DNA from: CAYFXE01 sp964347035
GTDB taxonomy: Bacteria; Acidobacteriota; Aminicenantia; Aminicenantales; Aminicenantaceae
Assembly (NCBI GenBank): GCA_964347035.1
Contig: CAYFXE010000003.1
Span: 59,460-123,459 of the forward strand
Direction of reading: 5' to 3'
Length of the DNA stretch: 64,000 bases
Within the stretch, counting starts at the first letter, position 1; every line of letters starts with the position of its first letter. The translations under genes were made by a program, and so were the position numbers. Below are positions 9,552-15,964 of this stretch, in pieces. The notes beneath the pieces are model-generated. The model made no database searches and was not told where the DNA came from. It worked only from the letters and a program-made list of their open reading frames with translations.

Positions 9552-10023
9552 TTTTTTTCTCTTTTTTCATGTACTTTTTTATGATCGAATTAACGTCACG
9601 CATATTGGTCTGGGCGTGATAATCATCGTCAACCACGACAACAGGACCGATGGCACAGCAGCCCAGACATGCTACGGTTTCCAAGCTGAAATGGCCATCT
9701 TGTGTTGTCTCTCCAGGCTGGATGTTCAGTTTTCTTTCAAATTCTTCTAGTATCTTCAATCCGCCTCTGACGTGACAAGCGGTTCCCATGCAGACAGTGA
9801 CGAGGTGCTCTCCTCTCGGCTCAAGACTGAAGGAGCGATAAAATGTGGCTACTCCTAAGATATCGATAAGCGGAATATTCAATGCTTCTGAGACAGTGAT
9901 TAGACTTGGTTCCGGTAGATAATTAAACTCAGCTTGGATGTCTTGAAGAATAGCTATAAGGGCCTTTTTTTCCTTATTGTATTTTTCGATGAATTCTTTG
10001 ACCTTTTGAGTTTCGACATTCAT
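9529..10023 (-). CDS. NuoE/HydC-like [2Fe-2S] thioredoxin-fold subunit
   Basis: The product (164 residues from the ATG at 10023) is a NuoE-family subunit with an N-terminal helical part and the thioredoxin-like [2Fe-2S] domain, whose four ligands lie in CMGTACHVRGG and CLGCCAIGP. NuoE-type subunits pass electrons beside the FMN of NuoF. I chose ATG 10023 because GGAGG lies 7 bases upstream; an upstream in-frame ATG at 10140 would add a tail unlike the family and lies inside the structured leader. It heads the redox operon and overlaps the NuoF-GltD gene by 23 bases. Confidence 0.93.
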   Translation of the reverse strand: MNVETQKVKEFIEKYNKEKKALIAILQDIQAEFNYLPEPSLITVSEALNIPLIDILGVATFYRSFSLEPRGEHLVTVCMGTACHVRGGLKILEEFERKLNIQPGETTQDGHFSLETVACLGCCAIGPVVVVDDDYHAQTNMRDVNSIIKKYMKKEKKNEEPKEN

Positions 10024-10069
10024 AGGTTTTCCTCCAATTTGACGATCAGTTGATTTGCTCCACGTCTTG

Positions 10070-10245
10070 CCTTGGGGAACCGATCGTCGGGGGATCCAAA
10101 GGGGTATGCCCTCTTGGTCGCAGGGAGTGGGGTTATGCACTGCCCGAGAAGAGTAGGCAGGGAGGTCGGACGAATTTCGGGCGACCGTTGGAAGGGGGAA
10201 CGCGAAGCGATTCCAGCTCCAGGGTTGAATCTATCTATCCTGGAG
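10070..10245 (-). ncRNA. candidate structured 5' leader RNA of the redox operon
   Basis: The 652-base gap 10024-10675 holds the nuoE leader and two back-to-back promoters. Between the minus-strand promoter (start near 10445) and the nuoE start lies a GC-rich stretch with several stems: 10217-10223/10239-10245 (perfect 7 bp), 10197-10203/10207-10214 (one bulge), 10164-10168/10182-10186 with an inner CGAA/TTCG, 10123-10129/10138-10145, 10109-10112/10122-10125 and 10070-10075/10096-10102. Two of these share bases 10123-10125, so they exclude each other, as in switching leaders. I do not recognise a known riboswitch class. It could also be decayed sequence; only conservation would decide. Confidence 0.45.
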
Positions 10246-10451
10246 ATTTTCGCAAAGGCAAAAAATATGAGGGGATTTTGGAGAAAATTATCGTATGGAC
10301 TCATTGTTATTGCCAACAGAAGGAATCTTGGACTTGAAATAGCGGATCTAAGAATAACGGAGACTTGTCTTTAATGCGGGTAATATTTATGATTCCTTCT
10401 CTAAAATTATTACTTTATAGAAAATAAGTTGAAACAAACTAATAACGAAAT

Positions 10452-10480
10452 TTTATAACAATATGTTCAAAAGTTGTCAA
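10452..10480 (-). promoter_or_regulatory. sigma-70-type promoter for the redox operon
   Basis: Read on the minus strand this is TTGACA (10480-10475), a 17-base spacer, then TATAAA (10457-10452): perfect -35, five of six at -10. Transcription would start near 10445, leaving an unusually long leader of about 420 bases before nuoE. Confidence 0.65.
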
Positions 10481-10511
10481 GACATTTACGCTTTCAAAAA
10501 TTTTTCTGGTG

Positions 10512-10540
10512 TTGACCAAATCAAGATAATTTCATATGAT
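10512..10540 (+). promoter_or_regulatory. sigma-70-type promoter for the Lrp-family gene
   Basis: TTGACC (10512-10517), 17-base spacer, TATGAT (10535-10540), with start near 10547 in an AT-rich stretch and the Lrp gene at 10676. It stands back to back with the redox-operon promoter, about 30 bases apart, so a regulator bound here could affect both. Confidence 0.55.
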
Positions 10541-10675
10541 TTTGTTCCGAATAAAGCATTTTAAATTAGTTTTAATAATTCTGTGTTTTTGGTTTAAATG
10601 TCAGCTATTTATTCAAAAAGAAAAAAATATCTTCTATAAATGGATGTTAGATAGACGAATATTAGGCGGTGTGAT

Positions 10676-11119
10676 ATGGTAGATGATCTCGATAAAAAAA
10701 TCATTCGCGTCCTTAACGAGAACGCCCGACGGAGTTTTCGGGAGATAGCCCGGGAGGTAGGGAGTTCTGTCACAGGGATTATCCACAGGATCAAAAAATT
10801 CGAAGATTCTGGAATCATCAAAGGATATATTCCTGTTGTTGATCCGGAATACTTTGGTTATGACCTAATCGCGATCATTGCTCTCCGGATCTCCCAGGGA
10901 CGGCTTCTGGAAACCCAGGGGGAGATCGCAGCCGACCCTCGGGCCGTGGCTGTTTACGATATCACGGGAGAATGGGATTCGCTAATCATTGGTCGTTTCA
11001 AGGGGCGAGAGGACCTCAACAACTTTATAAAAAACGTGCTATCCAAAAAGTATGTCGACAGGACTGTGACTCATATCGTTCTGAATGTCGTCAAAGAAGA
11101 GAAACGGACAGTCGTCTGA
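10676..11119 (+). CDS. Lrp/AsnC-family transcriptional regulator
   Basis: This 147-residue protein has the family architecture: an N-terminal helix-turn-helix (DDLDKKIIRVLNENARRSF, then REIAREVGSSVTGIIHRIKK) and a C-terminal RAM/AsnC ligand-binding domain with VYDITGEWDSLIIGRFKG. Lrp-type regulators sense amino acids or related metabolites and bind DNA as dimers or octamers. It lies divergent from the redox/glutamate-synthase-like operon, with promoters about 30 bases apart, and 74 bases before the AdoMet decarboxylase gene. It may therefore respond to amino-acid status and control either neighbour; this is inference from position only. Confidence 0.92.
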   Translation: MVDDLDKKIIRVLNENARRSFREIAREVGSSVTGIIHRIKKFEDSGIIKGYIPVVDPEYFGYDLIAIIALRISQGRLLETQGEIAADPRAVAVYDITGEWDSLIIGRFKGREDLNNFIKNVLSKKYVDRTVTHIVLNVVKEEKRTVV

Positions 11120-11193
11120 TCCCTGATATGACGCCTTGACAGAGTTAGAGCATATCGCCTACATTTAATCTATCCTCAGTCGGGAGAGAACCA

Positions 11194-11622
11194 ATGGCCA
11201 AAAAAAAACATTCTTCGATAGGCCACCATTATATCGTCGAAGCCTCAGGATGTGACCCGAAAATTATCAGCAGTGTCGAGAAAGTACAGCAGATCTTGGT
11301 CAAGACGGCCGAAATCGCCGGAGCTCAGGTTTGGTCGGTCTCGCTCAACAGATTTCCCCCCAACGGAGTGAGTGGTGTTATCGTCATCTCCGAGTCCCAT
11401 ATCTCGACGCACACCTGGCCTGAGTTCGGTTACGGGGCTTTGGATTTTTACACGTGCGGTAACGAACTCGATCCTGAGAAAGCCGTTTTTTATGCGGTCG
11501 AAGCGTTCGGAGCCAGGACCTCCCACATCACAGAGATCACCCGAGGTATTGATGAGGGAGATCGAATTTATTATCACAGCTTGATCACTTGGGAGGAGGA
11601 CTTCAAGGACAACACAAAGTAG
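11194..11622 (+). CDS. speH: S-adenosylmethionine decarboxylase, class 1B proenzyme
   Basis: The 142-residue product is a SpeH-type proenzyme that self-cleaves to create a pyruvoyl group and then decarboxylates AdoMet, supplying aminopropyl groups for spermidine. The processing site is visible as Glu67-Ser68 in the conserved stretch VISESHISTHTWPEFGY, and the FYTCG motif with its active-site cysteine follows. GGGAGA precedes the ATG. Agmatinase (putrescine-forming) is at 40.3 kb; spermidine synthase is not in the window. The short form is usual for bacteria and archaea. The preceding Lrp gene may regulate it. Confidence 0.95.
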   Translation: MAKKKHSSIGHHYIVEASGCDPKIISSVEKVQQILVKTAEIAGAQVWSVSLNRFPPNGVSGVIVISESHISTHTWPEFGYGALDFYTCGNELDPEKAVFYAVEAFGARTSHITEITRGIDEGDRIYYHSLITWEEDFKDNTK

Positions 11623-11730
11623 AAATGATGGCCAGTTGCACTTAGTAGCTCTCCTCGATTGACCTTGGTCGAAGGAGATACCTGAATAGGAGCATCAAGA
11701 ATTTCGACTTATTCCTTCCCGACCTAGGAT

Positions 11731-11782
11731 CCTCTCTCAGTCCCAGAGAGTCGGAGAGGTTAAGGTTTGTAAATTTTTTTTA
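11731..11782 (+). terminator. weak stem-loop after speH
   Basis: CCTCTC (11731-11736) pairs with GAGAGG (11754-11759), with an alternative inner CTCTCT/AGAGAG pairing. A run of T follows only about 14 bases later, so it is a poor match to an intrinsic terminator. Confidence 0.3.
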
Positions 11783-11851
11783 CAAGTTTTCAGATTTTAA
11801 TCGAGTGTTTTCTTGTTATCTCTGGTAGAATTTTTCTGGACGTGTTATATC

Positions 11852-11867
11852 TGGCACAAATATTGCT
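11852..11867 (+). promoter_or_regulatory. sigma-54 (RpoN) promoter of the M1 peptidase gene
   Basis: TGGCACAAATATTGCT matches the sigma-54 consensus TGGCAC-N5-TTGCW exactly, including ten bases between the GG and GC pairs. Transcription would start near 11878, about 70 bases before the peptidase ATG. A sigma-54 activator gene lies just downstream on the other strand (14573-15964). Confidence 0.72.
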
Positions 11868-11913
11868 TATTCTCAGTTGATCATGGGATACTTTAGACGA
11901 GACTTATATTCTT

Positions 11914-11942
11914 TTGTGAGAGCCCGTCTATTTTGCTATAAT
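11914..11942 (+). promoter_or_regulatory. possible second (sigma-70-type) promoter
   Basis: TTGTGA, 17-base spacer, perfect TATAAT. Its predicted start falls on or next to the ATG at 11949, so transcripts from it would be leaderless; no ribosome-binding site is visible before that ATG. Confidence 0.4.
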
Positions 11943-11948
11943 ACTTAT

Positions 11949-14561
11949 ATGAAAAATAGACTTATTATCTTTCTTCTCCTGTTACCCTTATCCATTTCCA
12001 CCCGACCGCTTCTAGCAACGGAATCATCAAGCGTCGGTGATCTCGTTTCAGAGATTCAGGAGTCTTTGAGGACAAGCAATCTCGAAGAGTACTTGATGAA
12101 TTTTTCCCCTGAAATCAGAGAAAAAGAAGGAGAGAAGATTAGATATTTATTCGATCGATTTAAAATCGAAAATGTAACTCTTTTCAGGACGAGAAAGAGC
12201 CCACTCAATCATGATGAATCCACGATCTATGTGCAAGCTCTTTTTCAGAATCCGTATTCCGTAGTGATCGAGACCTGGAAGATGCTTCTTCAGGAGGAGA
12301 ATGGCCGCTGGCAGATAAGAGAGAAGAGCATATCTGGAGAAGTCAAGGAGCTCTACAAGGTCATGATTCCTTCCGATAATATCGAACGCGTAAGACGGAT
12401 CGAGATTGATCATGTCGATATCAAACTGACTTTCGAGAATGCTCTGCTTCTTTATGACAATATTCCCGGATTTGAAACTGCTCTGATCGTCCTCGGCGAT
12501 GGGTTTCTTCACTTTGATCCATCGAATCGTGAAGAGAAGCACCAGCTTGAGATGATCTTTAACAAGAGAGTCCTCGAAGATAAGCTAAGCTATGCTTACT
12601 TAAGGTTTTCAGACTTTTTTTTCAGCACGAATATCAAGATTGTCCGATATTCTCGGCCTCAAAAACTGAATATTACCCAGGAGGAACGGAACAAAGCCAG
12701 TTCATTGTTTTCTAAACATTATCCTCGTTCCTTCACTATCGAGAACTCTCTCAACGGAGAACTCCTTTCTTTCTTGCCTAAAGGAAAGGAGACTGTCTTC
12801 GAATTCGAGGGAAGCCGGATAGGGACATACACATATATATATTCGCCTTTTGCTGAAGAAGAAGTGAATCTTTTCCAGTGGGAAGATGAAAAAATCATCA
12901 GCTTGTATTCTCCCCAGGATGATGAGAAGGAGAGGAAGATATTTTTCTCATTTGATCGGATGTTCGACATCACAAATTACGAAATCGATATTGCGTTTGA
13001 ACCCAAAGATGCATATCTATCGGGGAAAGCAAGAATTTACATAAGTTCAGGAGTTGGGTCTCTGGACGGGATTAAATTGAAATTCAACCCTGCTTTGGAG
13101 ATTCTCCGCATCAATGATAAAGAGAAACATGCGCTATTTTACACTCAAGATAGACTCAGGAAATACGTGTATATCTATTTTATTCAGCCGTTGACAAAGG
13201 GAGAAGAAAGCGCGATCGAGGTTTTCTACAGAGGAAAACTTATCCCTCCTAGGCAAACCACAGATGTTGTTGCCGGCCCTCAGGTTATCGATGAAACGTT
13301 CATCAATACACCTATACGATATGAGAGTTATCTCTACACCCAATCTGCCTACTGGTATCCCTCTCCTCCTGGTGACGATTACTTTCAGGCCAGATTGAAG
13401 ATCATCTGTCCACCAGAATATACTTGTGTTGCTAACGGAGAAAAAATAGAAGAATACGTACTCAACGGTATCGAGAGGGTTGAAGAAATAGAAAAAATGG
13501 GAAATTCTGTTTATGTTTTTGAGACGAAACGTCCGATCAAATACATTTCCTTTATCGTCGGAAAATTCAAAAAGGTTGAAGAAAAACACTCTGGCCTACC
13601 TTTAAGGTTTTTTAGATCATCCTTTCTTCGGATTCAAAAGAGAGATCTTCTCGAAGAGGCGAAGAAGATCATTCGGTTTTACGAGAGTAAATTTGGCTCT
13701 TATCCCTATGAAAAATTGACCATCGTCTACAGGATTTGGCCGAGGAGCGGAGGACACAGTCCAGCCTCATTCATTGTGCTCAATGAGTTGCCCGTTACTC
13801 GGAATACAAGACGTTTCCTGAATAGACAAAGCCCCGTGGATTTTTCCCGTTGGAAGGAATATTTTCTCGCCCACGAAATTGCCCACCAGTGGTGGGGACA
13901 AGGGATGACCTGGAAGAGTTACCATGATCAGTGGTTGAGTGAGGGGCTGGCCCAATTTTCATCCATTCTGTATTTGAGAGAGAAACATGGGGATAAGGTG
14001 ATCGCTCCGATCCTGAAACAACTGTCCAGTTGGAGTGAGAGAAAATCGGACTGGGGAGCCATAACCATGGGCTCCCGGATAAGCTACTTTGATTATGAGG
14101 CCTTCCAATCGATCATCTACAATAAGACCTCTTTGGTCTTGAATTTATTGTGGGATCTTCTTGGTGATGAGCTTTTTTTTGAAGGATTGACGACATTTTT
14201 TTCCGAGCATAAATACGATGTGGCCAGCACGAATGACTTCATCCGAACCTTTAATCAGATTTCTGGACAGGATCTGAGTCTGTTTTTCGAAGGTTGGCTC
14301 AAATCCCATACTCTTCCTGAAGTGAAAGTCATGCATTCTTACAAAAAGGAAGGCGGACGTTATATCCTTGAACTAACCATCCGACAGATAAAGGATATTT
14401 TTGTCTTTCCTCTCTGGGTGGAGTGGTCTCATAACGGCGGGAAAATCACTGAGAAGATTATAATTGATGATAAGAATGAAAAATTTAACTTTGAATTAGG
14501 GGATAAGCCTAGAAAAATCAAAGTGAATCCGAGAAAAGCAGTCCCCGGAAGATTTCATTAG
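11949..14561 (+). CDS. secreted M1-family (aminopeptidase N-like) metallopeptidase
   Basis: From the ATG at 11949 the protein is 870 residues with a clear signal peptide (MKNRLIIFLLLLPLSIS). The second half carries the M1/gluzincin zinc site HEIAHQWWGQ (residues 642 on) with the third ligand in WLSEGLAQF. An N-terminal domain of about 320 residues precedes the M1 beta-domain; I do not recognise it. The usual GAMEN exopeptidase motif is not evident, so it may be a divergent peptidase rather than a classical aminopeptidase. An alternative TTG start at 11877 gives a poorer N-terminus. It has a strong sigma-54 promoter and stands convergent to a two-component system. Confidence 0.86.
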   Translation: MKNRLIIFLLLLPLSISTRPLLATESSSVGDLVSEIQESLRTSNLEEYLMNFSPEIREKEGEKIRYLFDRFKIENVTLFRTRKSPLNHDESTIYVQALFQNPYSVVIETWKMLLQEENGRWQIREKSISGEVKELYKVMIPSDNIERVRRIEIDHVDIKLTFENALLLYDNIPGFETALIVLGDGFLHFDPSNREEKHQLEMIFNKRVLEDKLSYAYLRFSDFFFSTNIKIVRYSRPQKLNITQEERNKASSLFSKHYPRSFTIENSLNGELLSFLPKGKETVFEFEGSRIGTYTYIYSPFAEEEVNLFQWEDEKIISLYSPQDDEKERKIFFSFDRMFDITNYEIDIAFEPKDAYLSGKARIYISSGVGSLDGIKLKFNPALEILRINDKEKHALFYTQDRLRKYVYIYFIQPLTKGEESAIEVFYRGKLIPPRQTTDVVAGPQVIDETFINTPIRYESYLYTQSAYWYPSPPGDDYFQARLKIICPPEYTCVANGEKIEEYVLNGIERVEEIEKMGNSVYVFETKRPIKYISFIVGKFKKVEEKHSGLPLRFFRSSFLRIQKRDLLEEAKKIIRFYESKFGSYPYEKLTIVYRIWPRSGGHSPASFIVLNELPVTRNTRRFLNRQSPVDFSRWKEYFLAHEIAHQWWGQGMTWKSYHDQWLSEGLAQFSSILYLREKHGDKVIAPILKQLSSWSERKSDWGAITMGSRISYFDYEAFQSIIYNKTSLVLNLLWDLLGDELFFEGLTTFFSEHKYDVASTNDFIRTFNQISGQDLSLFFEGWLKSHTLPEVKVMHSYKKEGGRYILELTIRQIKDIFVFPLWVEWSHNGGKITEKIIIDDKNEKFNFELGDKPRKIKVNPRKAVPGRFH

Positions 14562-14572
14562 ACTTTCCTTCC

Positions 14573-15964
14573 TCAATCATAGATACTGTTTGTATTGATT
14601 TTCAATCTTTTGATCATCTCATTTAACGTCGTCGGCTTTATTCCCAATATACTGGCTGCCTTTTTTTGCACGCCCTTGGTCTCTTTCAGGGCTTCTATGA
14701 TGGCTTTTTTCTGGTAGGATTGAATCTGTTCCTTCAGATTGATTTCATTGTTATAAGAGGTAATGGTTTTCCGTTCTTCTCTCTGGGTTCCCAGGAGGAA
14801 TGGAGGAAGGGTATTCCGGGTGATGAGCTTTGACTTGGTAAGAACGACTGCTCTCTCGATGAGATTTTCTAACTCACGAATATTTCCTGGCCAATCGTAT
14901 TCGTCGAAAATTTCCATCACATCTTCAGAGACGCCGAGAATTTCCTTTTTATTTTCTTTGGCATAGATATCCAGAAAGTGTTTAACGAGGAGAGGAATGT
15001 CTTCCTTTCGATCTCGAAGAGGCGGTAGTTCGATTTTGATAACGTTTAACCTGTAAAAAAGGTCATCTCTGAAATTCTTCTCCTCGATGAGCTTCTCTAG
15101 GTCTGCGTTGGTGGCGGCGATGACCCGGACATTCACTCGGGTCGTCTTGGTTCCGCCCAGTCTCATGAATTCTCGATCCTGCATGACCCGAAGCAATTTG
15201 GCCTGCGTTTCAAGGTTGAGGGAGGATATTTCATCGAAGAAAATAGTTCCTTTATCTGCTGCTTCGAAGAGGCCTTTTTTATTGCTTACGGCTCCGGTGA
15301 AGGCTCCTTTCACATGGCCAAAAAGATGACTCTCTAAAAGATCGGGGGGGAGTGAACCGCTGTTAACGACGATGAAAGGAAAGCTCGAACGGGCACTGTT
15401 TTGATGGATGGCTCTCGCTACCAGTTCCTTACCTGTGCCGCTTTCGCCCTGGATGAGGATCGTGCTCCGTGTGGGAGCTGAGGCCTTTATGGTTTCGAAC
15501 ACATTTTGCATCAGTTTGCTATTGCCGATGATGTTTTCGAAACTGAATTTCTTCTTGAGCTCGTCCTTCAAACGAAGATTTTCTTCTTGGAGTTTCTTAT
15601 GTCCCAGGGCTCTCTTGACGGTCAACAGCAACTCATCGTGCTTGAACGGTTTTTGAATGTAGTCGAAGGCTCCCATCTTCATGGCGGAAATCGCGGATTC
15701 CAAAGACGCATAGGCCGTGATGATAATGATGACGGCAGAGGGATCTATCTTTTTCAGCTGCTTGAGGACCTCTAGTCCGTCAATTCCGGGCATCAGGAGG
15801 TCCAGAAGCACAAGATCAAATTCTTGGCTAGAATGCTTGTCGAGGGCCTCCTCTCCGCTGGCTGACATTTCCACGTCAAAACCCTCGGCTGTGAGTAGGT
15901 CACCCAGGACTTCATGGATTATGGGTTCATCGTCGATAATGTGTATCGATCCGTTTTCGTTCAT
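14573..15964 (-). CDS. NtrC-family sigma-54-dependent response regulator
   Basis: The 463-residue protein has three parts. The receiver domain has phospho-acceptor Asp55 in FDLVLLDLLMPG. The AAA+ domain has Walker A GESGTGKE (173-180) and the sigma-54-contacting GAFTGA loop (220-225). The C-terminal Fis-type helix-turn-helix includes VQKKAASILGIKPTTLNEMI. All motifs needed to activate RpoN holoenzyme are intact. It overlaps the stop of the kinase gene by four bases, so the two form a cognate pair, similar in layout to PilS/PilR. Two sigma-54 promoters in this window (11852 and 48511) are candidate targets; this is inference. Confidence 0.95.
   Translation of the reverse strand: MNENGSIHIIDDEPIIHEVLGDLLTAEGFDVEMSASGEEALDKHSSQEFDLVLLDLLMPGIDGLEVLKQLKKIDPSAVIIIITAYASLESAISAMKMGAFDYIQKPFKHDELLLTVKRALGHKKLQEENLRLKDELKKKFSFENIIGNSKLMQNVFETIKASAPTRSTILIQGESGTGKELVARAIHQNSARSSFPFIVVNSGSLPPDLLESHLFGHVKGAFTGAVSNKKGLFEAADKGTIFFDEISSLNLETQAKLLRVMQDREFMRLGGTKTTRVNVRVIAATNADLEKLIEEKNFRDDLFYRLNVIKIELPPLRDRKEDIPLLVKHFLDIYAKENKKEILGVSEDVMEIFDEYDWPGNIRELENLIERAVVLTKSKLITRNTLPPFLLGTQREERKTITSYNNEINLKEQIQSYQKKAIIEALKETKGVQKKAASILGIKPTTLNEMIKRLKINTNSIYD

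Noticed and set aside
10050..10374. Overlapping short ORFs in the redox operon leader
   Set aside because: They overlap in several frames over a hairpin-rich stretch and resemble no proteins; better explained by a leader RNA.
11877..11948. Upstream TTG start of the M1 peptidase
   Set aside because: It would replace a clean signal peptide with a non-signal extension and coincides with the predicted sigma-54 start.
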